Shown piece after piece: positions 17,601-26,902 of a DNA stretch of 64,000 nucleotides (positions are counted from its first letter, which is position 1; every line of letters starts with the position of its first letter). The DNA is from Planctomycetaceae bacterium. GTDB taxonomy: Bacteria; Planctomycetota; Planctomycetia; Pirellulales; Pirellulaceae. The position numbers and the translations under genes were made by a program. Location: positions 1 through 64,000 of the forward strand of contig JAEUIQ010000005.1 in NCBI GenBank assembly GCA_016794985.1, in the 5' to 3' direction. The notes below the pieces were generated by a model, which was not told the DNA's origin, ran no database searches, and was given only the letters and a program-made list of their open reading frames with translations.

Positions 17601-17932
17601 ATCAAGGGAAGTTTGTCTGGTTAGATTGGTGGCACCTAATGTCCCGCGAGTTAGCTCGCGCTTATCTGCCGTCCCGCAAGATGGGTGGCATGTATCTTGT
17701 GGCCGTCTATTTCTTTGTCTTCCCGTCTCTTCCGTTTTTTTACACGAATTCTTGCCTTGTGGGTGTGATGGAAAGGCCCGTTTTCCGACAGAGTCGCAAG
17801 AAACGATCTGTTTTGTTCCGTCCGTGAAGCGCCCAGGGACTGGCGATCTGCATGGACTGGGTCAATCCCCGTTGCACGGGCTTGAAGCTTGAGTTGCGCG
17901 AGTAAGGGCGTTCGGCTTTGATTGTGAAAAGT
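17601..17932. other. gap without recognised content
   Basis: The diverged end of the tandem repeat passes into sequence with no credible gene. Near 17646-17660 a short GCGAG/CTCGC symmetry is present, too weak to call a terminator for the oxidoreductase gene that ends at 17933. Confidence 0.4.
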
Positions 17933-19900
17933 TTAACGCAACGGTCGCAAGAATGGTCGTTGACTCGGATGGTTGGGCATGTTGAACGCGATCCTCTCGC
18001 TGAGTGCACAGATCGTTAAGAAAGGATTGGCCCCCAAGCTTCGGGGCACGATTGAACCATCGGCAACATACAGTCCTCGATAGACGGCTTGGCCATCGGC
18101 ATCGCACTCGACAGACTGTCCATCGCACCCAGCGAACACTTGCCCAAAATGATTAACAACTCCAGAAGCTTGCGAATCACCCATCCCGCATCCGCCCAGC
18201 GGGTGCACGGTCGCCAAGCGATCGCCGAAGGCTTTGATCACTCGATAGGTCGCGCCGTGAGCTTCGGCAAATCGACCAATGGTTTGTTGAATTCGAGCTC
18301 GATTTTCCGATTCCTGCAGGCCGGGCCAAAACACCGTCGCTCGGTTATCGACCAAGCGTACGACTCCTTCCGCCGTATCGTGCCCGACCGCCAGCAGAGC
18401 CAGCGTATTGTCGAGGTCTGGATTTCCGAACAGGAGACCAAAGAAATTCGCGGCAGCGCGCGGGATCGCGCCTTCTTGAATGATCAACCGTTCCAACAAA
18501 GGTCCAAATTCATTGACGAAGGTGGTCGTTTCAACAGTTGGACCAACGGGATCAAAATCGATTGGATAGGCTCCGACACCGACCGCGTTCGGGCAGGTTC
18601 GAGCTTGCCTGAGAAAACCGACACCGTCGCCGTTGGTTGACCATTTGCAGCCAAGTCGCGGGCTGAGCGGCAAGCCTTGCCGCTGCGAACGCAACAACAA
18701 CTCGGTACTACCCAAACTGCCGGCACCTAAAACTACATTGGCGGTCGTCACACAATCGTGAATTGGCTCGACCGAGCGACCGTTGTCAACCCAGTGCGTA
18801 AAGTGGACACGCCAACCAGCCGAGCAGGGCTCTAGATATCGTACCTCGGTCTGCGTGAAAATGCGGACGCCATTGCGTTTGGCTAAAGGTAAGTACGAAG
18901 TCGTCAAAGTGCCTTTCGCACCGATGTTGCAGCCGGTAATACAATCCCCGCAATAAGTGCATGGTCGTTGGATCACGCCATGCCGATTACGGGATTGGGC
19001 ATCGAGTGCGGCTCGCGTCAAGGCGATACTCAGCCAAGTTCGTTCGTTCCGCAGTCCTAGGCAATCCGCGATTTGTTGTTGGGCTCGGACCTTCCGTGTT
19101 CGAGTTGAGGGGATCGTCCCCATGTCCAAAGTCAACTCAGCGAGTTCGTAATAGGGTTCCAATTCCGACATGTCGCGCAGGGGTGCGGGCCATTCTGGCT
19201 CGAAGAATACGTCTTCCGAGGGACGCAGCGCGATACTGGCGTTGATCAATGAAGTCCCGCCCAGGCCGTTGCCAACCATGACGTCCACTTCATCATTCAT
19301 GCGAACGTCAAACAGACCCAAGGGGTTCTGTAGCTGTTTGCGTTGTGGTCCAAACAAAGTTTCACGAGTTTGACCGCTGATGTCGCTGAACCGATCTGGA
19401 AAGGTGCCTGGCAACCATTCGCGGCCACGTTCTAGGATGGCAATACGTTGCGGATGATGAGCCTGGGCCGACAATCGTGTCGCGAGAATTGAGGCCCCAT
19501 ATCCGGAACCAATGATCAAGAAATCAAAAGCGGGATCCCCGCCGCATCGAATGGCCTCGAATAACTCGTCCCGAGAATTCGAGAGGCGGCCACCCCATTC
19601 GCGAAAGCTTGTGCGGTAATCTTCGCGGGCCAATTGCTTGAGCGAGCTATCAAAGGTTTGACTCCGATCGCGAAACGCCGCTGGACCAGTAACCGGAACG
19701 TCGCCGCGACCCGTCTTGAGATCCACCAGTCCCCCGATGGCCACGGCGGCTGTCAATGAAGCCGCTTGAGATAAGAATTGCCGCCGCGGATTCACCAAAG
19801 GCAGCGGTCGCACGGGTGACTTCTCGGCGTCTATATCGGGGCGATCGACGTCCGAAACTTCGCGGTTTGACGATGGCTTTACGTTTTGATTTAGAGTCAT
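17933..19900 (-). CDS. Tat-exported GMC-family oxidoreductase (cholesterol-oxidase-like)
   Basis: 655 residues. A twin-arginine signal lies unusually deep (Arg39-Arg40 in NPRRQFLSQAASL, hydrophobic run to about 58). The FAD dinucleotide motif FLIIGSGYGAS is at about 125-137. A cysteine cluster CTYCGDCITGC near 313 is of the type seen in cholesterol-oxidase-like GMC members and could be structural or bind an Fe-S cluster. The C-terminal VHPLGGCGMGD near 564 and GLYVADGSIVPRSLGANP are the conserved active-site and FAD-contact end of the family. It probably oxidises an alcohol or sterol-like compound in the periplasm using FAD; the substrate is unknown. It follows the helicase gene on the same strand after 364 bases and is probably transcribed separately. 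Confidence 0.88.
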   Translation of the reverse strand: MTLNQNVKPSSNREVSDVDRPDIDAEKSPVRPLPLVNPRRQFLSQAASLTAAVAIGGLVDLKTGRGDVPVTGPAAFRDRSQTFDSSLKQLAREDYRTSFREWGGRLSNSRDELFEAIRCGGDPAFDFLIIGSGYGASILATRLSAQAHHPQRIAILERGREWLPGTFPDRFSDISGQTRETLFGPQRKQLQNPLGLFDVRMNDEVDVMVGNGLGGTSLINASIALRPSEDVFFEPEWPAPLRDMSELEPYYELAELTLDMGTIPSTRTRKVRAQQQIADCLGLRNERTWLSIALTRAALDAQSRNRHGVIQRPCTYCGDCITGCNIGAKGTLTTSYLPLAKRNGVRIFTQTEVRYLEPCSAGWRVHFTHWVDNGRSVEPIHDCVTTANVVLGAGSLGSTELLLRSQRQGLPLSPRLGCKWSTNGDGVGFLRQARTCPNAVGVGAYPIDFDPVGPTVETTTFVNEFGPLLERLIIQEGAIPRAAANFFGLLFGNPDLDNTLALLAVGHDTAEGVVRLVDNRATVFWPGLQESENRARIQQTIGRFAEAHGATYRVIKAFGDRLATVHPLGGCGMGDSQASGVVNHFGQVFAGCDGQSVECDADGQAVYRGLYVADGSIVPRSLGANPFLTICALSERIAFNMPNHPSQRPFLRPLR

Positions 19901-20264
19901 CGAACGAAACCTTACTGATCCGACTCCCCCTCGCAGTATCGATTCGATAACTTGGCAACATCATTCCAACTGTTATGACCGGTAGAGTCTTCGCAAATTA
20001 CGCAAGGTGACAACATTTGATTGGTCCGTGCGGTTTCGACTGAATGGTCAATGGAGTTGGGACCTCTTAGAACGATGCTTCACTTATTGAGGCGGGGTCG
20101 TCCTAGTGGGGCAAAGCCGAATGGGACTCTTCTGTGCAGAGGTGTCCGACTGCCGAGCGATAAAAAGATTGAAGTATCCAACTACACCGATGGTTCGCGA
20201 GCACCGGCTACAGTTTTTGCGACCCATTCGAACCAAACAAATCGCGGCTGCGTTAGATGCTTCG
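19901..20264. other. gap between helicase and oxidoreductase genes
   Basis: No gene or repeat recognised. It should contain the end of the peptidase-helicase transcript and the oxidoreductase promoter on the minus strand, but no clear terminator hairpin was found. Confidence 0.4.
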
Positions 20265-23200
20265 TTAGCCGTCCGACGGATCAATCGCCTCTCGGATGCG
20301 TTCGAGCACGGTGCTGCGATTTTCTATCCAGTCTTTTGCTAGCACCGTGCAGACTCGCCACCCAAACGTGCGCAGAAGTCTTGGTCGCAGGAGTTCGCGT
20401 TCTAACGCGGTGGAGTTCTCGTATTTCTCGATGGAATCGATCAAAACACCGACACGATAATGTTGATCGCCGGGAAGGTAGACGCCCAGATCGACTCGAA
20501 AGTGCGATTGCCCGACATTCTCGTCGACGAGGAAACCGAGACTTCGCAATTCATCTCGCAATTGCCGGCCAACTTCGTCCAAGTTTTCCGTGTTAGATTC
20601 GCGCCCGCCATGCCAGCGTGACAAGCCATGCATCACACGCTGCACGGTTGGCAAGTCGCCGTTGGCCGTCGCCTCGGCGTACCTCAAATAATTTCGGAGG
20701 CAATTGGCGCCAAGGTTGTACTCGTTTGTAATTTGTGCGTATTGGATCGAACTAACGACGGCCATGAATTTTTTGGCGCGCGAGAAAGCGACATTAAGAC
20801 GTTTTTCGCCACCGCTTTGGTTGATCGGTCCAAAGTTCATTAGCATCTTGCCACGCGGGTCTTTCGCATAACAGATACTTAAAATCACGATGTCTCGTTC
20901 GTCGCCTTGAATATTCTCCAAGTTCTTGACCAATAAACCAACGAATTGGCCGTCTTCTTCGCGTTGCAATTCGGCTTCGTATCGTTGCCGAAACTCATCG
21001 TCTTCCAACGTCAGGCGATGCAACGCACCTTCAATTTCGTCTTGCTGCGCTTCGGAGAAGGCAATGATCGCCAAACTCAGGCGGTTCGACTTGGCAAGTA
21101 AGTCGCGAACCATGCGGGCGATGTACTCGGCTTCGACTCGATTTCGCCGATTCTCGTAGAGGCCATGTGGCAAATAATGAAAGGAAAGCGGATTGGCCAG
21201 AAGCTGTTCTGAGCCTGACAATTCCGACGGCAGCTGGGACCCGTCGGCATTGTGATTCGCGTGCGGGTGGTTGGTACTGAAGTCGTCTTGGGCAAAATCA
21301 TCGCGAATCGAGTTGACTCGGGTTGGGTCACTTGCGGGTGGGGCCGATTGTCGGGCGGGCATTGGACCAGCACCGGGAAGGGAATCCGCTTTCGCCGTCA
21401 AGCGGGAATCGGGGACCGTCAAGAGGCGCCCATCGTAAAAGGCCCAATTCGAAAAGCTAATCAAGGATTCGTTACGGCTGCGATAGTGCCAACCCAGCAT
21501 GGTCGCGGGGAGGTTTTTCGCGGCATGTGACAAAAAGCTATCGCATTGTAAATCGAACGAGATCAGTTCACCTTGCGATTCGAACCGCAGCGCCGAGTCA
21601 TCGTCAGCATCGTCCTTGGTGGAGAAAAAGTTCGTGGGAGGCAACTGCATTTCGTCGCCGACGACAATGACTTGTTGGCCACGAAAGATGGCTGGCACTG
21701 CTTCTTCCAATGGCACTTGGCTGGCTTCATCAAAGATCACGACATCGAAAAAGTCCTTCGCCAGTGGGAGCGTATCCGAAACACTCAAGGGGCTCATCAG
21801 CCAAACGGGTTTGAGGTCTCGAATGACCACACCGGACGGTCCATCGACAAGTTCGCGAATGGACTTGTATCGCATCGTTTTGCCAAACTCATGTTCCAGG
21901 ATTCGGCGTCCTTGAGTGAAGTGCTTCTTGAACTCTCGCTCTTCGGGTGAGCTCGCTCCCGAGGATTGATTGGCCGACCGAGCATGATCGAGGAATCGGT
22001 CCTTAACTCGCGCCATAATCTCGTTGGAATTGGCACTGAGCCAACGATCGAATTGGGACTCGAGCGTCGTGACGCATCGTCGCAAAAAGTCCTCGTTAAA
22101 CTGGGTCAAGTCGCGGTCGCGTTGGCAGAGGCTCTTCCAGCTTTGTCGGGCCAGAGCCGCTTCTGTTTGGGCGATGGTCCAAGGAGTTTTTCGTAAAGTG
22201 TCGCACAGGGTGGACGGGAGCTGGCCCAATTGACGGAGCAAGTGCACGGCCTGTGGAACTTGGTTGGTGGCACTCATGATGCGACCCAATTCCGTGGCGA
22301 GATCGTTTAGCGGCAGGTCCATGTACCCGGCCAGCACCCCGGTCAAAGCCGAGGTTAAATCGTGGGCTGCCGGAGCCACGCTCAGCACTTTGTTTACGAA
22401 GGACTCGGCCTTGTCGGATTTAAGGAGTGCTTGATGAATCCGAGTCAATGACGTGGGATAATGTGTAAGTTTTTCGCGAACGTTGTCCACCAAGATCTTC
22501 AGTTCGCCGGGAGTGCCCGAAAACGCGAAGTTCTGGCGAAACCGGGTAAGAACGCTTTCCTGCTCAGCGGCGGTTTCGTATTCTAAATGCAATGCTTGCA
22601 AGACTTGGAGCCAAGTCGGCTGTACTGCATGGGCGCGAAAGTCGTACGCTTGGTTGAGTGCGCTGCGCAATCGCCACCAAGCCCAAGAGAAGTACGGGAA
22701 GCGTTGTCCAGCGAATTGTTGTGCTTGTTGATAGGCGGTGGCCAGATCGACCGGGGAGAACTTCTTTCGCCAGTGGACCGTCGCGGCTTGCGCCTGTGTC
22801 AATCGAGCTTCCAGTTGTTGAAGTTGCGCGATGGTTTGAGAAAATTCTTGGGCTCGGGTACTTTGAGAATCAAGCACTCGGAGATTGCCGTGTTGCGCGA
22901 CCGGGGCAATATCTTGGAAATACTGCAGTAGTTTCTCGACACGCTCCAGATCCGGCCAGTGATCTTGCGTGATACCGGATGTCTTGAGCCGAGAAAAAAG
23001 CTGTTGAAATGCTTGCTGCGCCAGTGGGATCTTTTGCGAGATCAATTCCATTGGGCGATTCTCGTGGGCTACAGCAGGCGACAAAAGTCGCAGCGGATGT
23101 TTGGACCAAATTCCTTGAGGTTGCAGATCCAACAAACTCGTTCGCAAGCCTTCGATCGCCGTTCGATGTTGATACCACTGGGAATAGCTGGGGAGGTTTT

Positions 23201-25568
23201 CCTCAATTTGTACGGAAACTTCGGGAACCTGTGAGCCGATTGCGACCAAGCGATCCAAGAAACCACGCAACGGCAGCCCCAACGATTCTGGTGTCACTTG
23301 CATGACTTCATCGAATCGTTCTAACGGCGCGAGTTGTTGGTCCATTTCACGTAGTAGATCATCGCGTGAGTTGCCACTGGCGGACTTTTGGACTCGTTCG
23401 GATTCCGCAACCAGCGTTTCATAAGTTTGCTTCAGATCGAGGACAAACTCTTTTTTGTCGGCCTGCGAGTCATGGATCAAGCAACCCAACGATCCAAGGC
23501 CAACCTGTTTCATACGAGCATACACGACGTCAATCGCGGCTCGCTTTTCGCAGACAAACAAGACGCGTTTGCCGTGGGCAACGTAGTCTGCGATCAAATT
23601 GGTAATGGTCTGAGATTTACCGGTGCCAGGCGGACCTTGAATGATGTAGCTTCGGCCCGCGCGAGCCTCGGCAATGGCCGTGGCTTGGGTCGGGTCACAA
23701 GGCACGACATCGAAACGATCGGCAAGAGCAGGCACGGTTGGCAGTTGGCGGCCAACAGCTTTTGGCGTGACCGAAAAGGTGTCATCAAACGCGGCGCTCG
23801 TCAAGCCGCGATCTTGAATTGCTTCGTAGTCTCGGACCAAAGACATCCGACGATAGTGGAAATTTGCGAGCGTTACACTGCACAAATCGAAGTTCCACAA
23901 ATAGGGATTCTCTTCCCCGATGTCGCGAACTTGATACATCGACCGTTCCTGTTCCAAGGACTCCTGGGCAGGTTCCGAATCTTTGGCGTGCCCCGACATG
24001 AAGGAGCGAGGCCGAGGGCGACTTTCGATAACGGATCGCAACTGAGATTGAGGTGCCCGCACATGATTCGAAAAGAGCTTGAGCCCCAAGGGAAAGAAAT
24101 TGGCAGGGTCGTAACTGTAGTCGTGATTGGCATAAGTTCGAACGCCTCGGCCGGACAATCTGGCGTTGCGACGATACTGATCCAAGCGTCGTTTCGCTTT
24201 TTCGTGGATCAGATCAACGCGTGGGCGATCTGTGAGTTGAACGGAGACAGCGGGTTCACTCGCTTGAACTTGTTGCGCCAAATACTGATGTAGATCCGGC
24301 AACGACCCTTCATTGAGGTCCAAGGTTTCTGGCAAGTTGATGTTGTACAAACGGCGGAATTGATGTCGAATCACCGGGTTGATCTCGGCCTCGGTACCTT
24401 GAGGTTCCAGATGATAGACATCGCGCACGCCTTTGACTTTGCTCAACGTGACCGGTAACAACACCAGCGGTGAGACGAAACGCTCGATTGGCCGCTCTTT
24501 GAGGTTGGCCCACGACAACGAGCACAGTACAAGTCGAAGTTGAGCGAAGCCAAACTCGTTCTGGTCGCGTCGGACGTCGGCGATGATCCGATCCAATAGT
24601 GAAGGTAAGTACAGCGCCTCGGTAAAGTTCAGATATTTGTTCAGCGAGAGCGGTTTGCCTGAAACAATTTGCTGTCGGAGTTGATCGTTGGCCACCAATA
24701 CTTGTGACTCGCGGATATTGCGAATATCCAACATGAGTGGAATTGAAGCATGGGTCAGATTCACGTTTTGGAGTGTCGATCTGAAATGCAACAGGGCGTT
24801 TCGTTTCGACAGATCGAACAGACGCTCGCGCAGTTTGCCGAGAACAATGTCTTGCTTTCCCTGGCGATCTCGAGACTGGAAGCCAGGGACTCGTGCCAAA
24901 TCCAATTCCAAATCGACTGGTTGATCACGGTAGTTTTCGAGTGTTGCCAGAATTGCCGCCAAATCGGCTGGGCGGCGTTGTCGATCGAGCTCGGTCATTT
25001 TCAGAATGACGCTGGCGAGGATCGGGTGTAAATCGGGACGAATCGCGAACAAGTTTCGACGATTTGTGACGAATGTTTCTAGATCGTCGGGGTCTGAGAA
25101 GTCCAAGCGGCACGCTAAACTAGCCAACAACAATCCGAGGCTAAAAACATCGGTCGCTGGATCGTGATGTTGAAGTTCGTGCTCCCAGGTAACGTATCCC
25201 GGCAAATAGGCAGGACGCTGCAAGGGTTCGCCGCGTTGCGCAATTTCCTGGCGACGAACAACTTCTATACCGGTGGAGACATCGGAACTTCGACGCGTTT
25301 CTGCGACAATCTCCACTTGGGTTCGCGACTCCAATTCGAAGCTGCGGAGTTTCTCTAGGTTGGTTCGCGGAGGTTGCCGACGTGATTCTGCGAACCACAA
25401 TTTGGAATGCTCGACGTGCAGTGCGTCCAAGCCTTCCAAGGGGGCAACCAGACCGATTTTGTGTGCCGCTAGGGACTCGCGGATCAACGGCAAAATGCTG
25501 GCCAGAATATCTTCGGTGGCTAAGGCATCGCCCTGAATGACGGCCTGCAAGTATTCGGAGAACTTCAT
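20265..25568 (-). CDS. pseudokinase C-lobe / DUF4011 / superfamily I helicase / Vsr-like nuclease fusion
   Basis: 1,767 residues, cytosolic. Residues about 15-210 resemble a kinase C-lobe without the N-lobe: an alpha-E-like helix, TDVFSLGLLLASLACRLDF (139-157) and a subdomain XI-like end (MTELDRQRRPADLAAIL), with no HRD or DFG. DUF4011 starts near 245 (RERLFDLSKRNALLHFR). The COG1112-type helicase has Walker A QGPPGTGKSQTITNL near 645, Walker B VVIFDEASQVP near 1276, GDEMQLPP, and GGEKRLNVAFSRAKKF near 1590. A Vsr/MTES_1575-like PD-(D/E)XK domain ends the protein (about 1665-1755, VDLGVYLPG, LRTFGWRV). DUF4011-helicase-Vsr proteins are known antiphage factors (Hhe); COG1112 helicases with kinase domains occur in Mokosh. 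Its start overlaps the stop of the upstream peptidase gene by ATGA. Confidence 0.92.
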   Translation of the reverse strand: MKFSEYLQAVIQGDALATEDILASILPLIRESLAAHKIGLVAPLEGLDALHVEHSKLWFAESRRQPPRTNLEKLRSFELESRTQVEIVAETRRSSDVSTGIEVVRRQEIAQRGEPLQRPAYLPGYVTWEHELQHHDPATDVFSLGLLLASLACRLDFSDPDDLETFVTNRRNLFAIRPDLHPILASVILKMTELDRQRRPADLAAILATLENYRDQPVDLELDLARVPGFQSRDRQGKQDIVLGKLRERLFDLSKRNALLHFRSTLQNVNLTHASIPLMLDIRNIRESQVLVANDQLRQQIVSGKPLSLNKYLNFTEALYLPSLLDRIIADVRRDQNEFGFAQLRLVLCSLSWANLKERPIERFVSPLVLLPVTLSKVKGVRDVYHLEPQGTEAEINPVIRHQFRRLYNINLPETLDLNEGSLPDLHQYLAQQVQASEPAVSVQLTDRPRVDLIHEKAKRRLDQYRRNARLSGRGVRTYANHDYSYDPANFFPLGLKLFSNHVRAPQSQLRSVIESRPRPRSFMSGHAKDSEPAQESLEQERSMYQVRDIGEENPYLWNFDLCSVTLANFHYRRMSLVRDYEAIQDRGLTSAAFDDTFSVTPKAVGRQLPTVPALADRFDVVPCDPTQATAIAEARAGRSYIIQGPPGTGKSQTITNLIADYVAHGKRVLFVCEKRAAIDVVYARMKQVGLGSLGCLIHDSQADKKEFVLDLKQTYETLVAESERVQKSASGNSRDDLLREMDQQLAPLERFDEVMQVTPESLGLPLRGFLDRLVAIGSQVPEVSVQIEENLPSYSQWYQHRTAIEGLRTSLLDLQPQGIWSKHPLRLLSPAVAHENRPMELISQKIPLAQQAFQQLFSRLKTSGITQDHWPDLERVEKLLQYFQDIAPVAQHGNLRVLDSQSTRAQEFSQTIAQLQQLEARLTQAQAATVHWRKKFSPVDLATAYQQAQQFAGQRFPYFSWAWWRLRSALNQAYDFRAHAVQPTWLQVLQALHLEYETAAEQESVLTRFRQNFAFSGTPGELKILVDNVREKLTHYPTSLTRIHQALLKSDKAESFVNKVLSVAPAAHDLTSALTGVLAGYMDLPLNDLATELGRIMSATNQVPQAVHLLRQLGQLPSTLCDTLRKTPWTIAQTEAALARQSWKSLCQRDRDLTQFNEDFLRRCVTTLESQFDRWLSANSNEIMARVKDRFLDHARSANQSSGASSPEEREFKKHFTQGRRILEHEFGKTMRYKSIRELVDGPSGVVIRDLKPVWLMSPLSVSDTLPLAKDFFDVVIFDEASQVPLEEAVPAIFRGQQVIVVGDEMQLPPTNFFSTKDDADDDSALRFESQGELISFDLQCDSFLSHAAKNLPATMLGWHYRSRNESLISFSNWAFYDGRLLTVPDSRLTAKADSLPGAGPMPARQSAPPASDPTRVNSIRDDFAQDDFSTNHPHANHNADGSQLPSELSGSEQLLANPLSFHYLPHGLYENRRNRVEAEYIARMVRDLLAKSNRLSLAIIAFSEAQQDEIEGALHRLTLEDDEFRQRYEAELQREEDGQFVGLLVKNLENIQGDERDIVILSICYAKDPRGKMLMNFGPINQSGGEKRLNVAFSRAKKFMAVVSSIQYAQITNEYNLGANCLRNYLRYAEATANGDLPTVQRVMHGLSRWHGGRESNTENLDEVGRQLRDELRSLGFLVDENVGQSHFRVDLGVYLPGDQHYRVGVLIDSIEKYENSTALERELLRPRLLRTFGWRVCTVLAKDWIENRSTVLERIREAIDPSDG

Positions 25569-26776
25569 TCGGCACGTCCTTGGTGCTCGGCGTCTGACAT
25601 GATCTGTTGCTTGTTTCGTTCGATTTTATCAAGCTGGCTTTTTCGCAGTTTGAGTTCCTTTCGCAAAACATCCACGAAGCGTTCCTTAACGCCGATCTGC
25701 TCGGCCAAGGTTAGACCCCAAGCGAAAGCGGCTTCTTCTAATTCGCGATCAGCGACCATGAAGTCAAGCAGCAGGTAACTAAAATAATCGGCCATCGAGT
25801 CCGGTGTGATGCGAAGATTCATGGGCGCGCTCGCCAGTGGTTGCGGATACGAAGTTGTCGTGTTGGGAACATAGTCGGCGAAGAAGAGCTTGGCATGGGC
25901 GAGCGTCGCATCCGTTCGAAACCAGGGACGCGAAAACAGGAGATCAAGTAGTTCACGTGTTTGCTGAGCAACTCGGTGCTGCTCCCACAAGTCCAGGTCC
26001 GCGAGTCCTGGGTGTCCTGTGAGTATGTTCGCGACGATGGGGTTGGATTCTGCACCGAGGTCGGTCCACAGTCGAACGGCATGGGCTCGAATAAACAGTT
26101 CTGGATGGTCAAGACTTTGTGAGACTATTTCACCTCGTTGAAAGATTTCTTCCGCTTGTTTTAAGAAGGCCGCCGGATTGATTTGTTTAACACCGGTCTC
26201 CAATTTCAATAGTAAGGACACGACCGCATTCACATCGCGAGTGACGTCGAAGGCGCCGCGGTCGCAAAGCACCTCGTTGTAGAGTCGCAACAATCGCAAG
26301 CTGTGAGTGTAGGCAGGATGGGCCGAGCGATCGGCGGCGAGCGCGGAGAGCATGCGGTCCATAATGCGAAGATCTTGATCCTGTTGTTCCGCCAACACGT
26401 AATGGGTCATTTCATGGCCGAACAGCGCGCGGAGTTCCGTGGGTTCCAATTGTTCTTGAATGGGGCCATGCAGGACGATATGAACTTCTCCAGGGATCTG
26501 TACCAGCGACGCATTGAGGCCGAACGCTTGATGCGCCTGATAGATGGTTAGCGGAGCATTGATTTGCAAAAGAGCAGCGATCTCGGTCGCGGCTTGATAG
26601 AGCGATGATTCCGTTTCGCGATCCACACGATAAGTTGTCTTCAACAACTCGAACTTCATGGCCTCGACCGATTCCGGCTGTTCGAGATTCTTGGCGAACC
26701 AGCTCCAGACTTCAGGGTCTTGAGCTTTCAATAGCCGACTGAGATCATGATGATACGGAAGTAATTGAATCGTCAT
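25565..26776 (-). CDS. M48-like zinc metallopeptidase coupled to the helicase gene
   Basis: 403 residues with no signal peptide or membrane segments, unlike typical membrane M48 proteases (HtpX, Ste24), so probably cytosolic. The zinc site is HEMTH at 121-125, and Glu168 in YNEVLCDRGAF fits the third ligand in the M48 ExxxD helix with Asp172. The rest is helical: residues 180-280 look like a repeat-type helical region, about 310-370 may be another domain (DFMVADRELEEAAFAWGL), and the tail is highly charged. The stop codon overlaps the helicase start by four bases, so the two are translated together and probably work together. The target is unknown; by analogy with protease-armed defence systems it might be activated by the helicase, but that is inference. 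Confidence 0.87.
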   Translation of the reverse strand: MTIQLLPYHHDLSRLLKAQDPEVWSWFAKNLEQPESVEAMKFELLKTTYRVDRETESSLYQAATEIAALLQINAPLTIYQAHQAFGLNASLVQIPGEVHIVLHGPIQEQLEPTELRALFGHEMTHYVLAEQQDQDLRIMDRMLSALAADRSAHPAYTHSLRLLRLYNEVLCDRGAFDVTRDVNAVVSLLLKLETGVKQINPAAFLKQAEEIFQRGEIVSQSLDHPELFIRAHAVRLWTDLGAESNPIVANILTGHPGLADLDLWEQHRVAQQTRELLDLLFSRPWFRTDATLAHAKLFFADYVPNTTTSYPQPLASAPMNLRITPDSMADYFSYLLLDFMVADRELEEAAFAWGLTLAEQIGVKERFVDVLRKELKLRKSQLDKIERNKQQIMSDAEHQGRAE

Positions 26777-26902
26777 CGGTCGTCTTCATTGCCGTCGTTG
26801 GGTGTGGCTCGCACCCGTAGGCGCGTCCCTTTCGAATCGCCAGCTTCCCACAATCGCTGATTACTGGCAACCATTCACTCAAGGTCCATGAAGTGGAGAG
26901 GC

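Noticed and set aside
16330-17932. Genomic island integrated at tRNA-Thr
   Set aside because: No integrase gene and no direct repeat of the tRNA 3' end were found.
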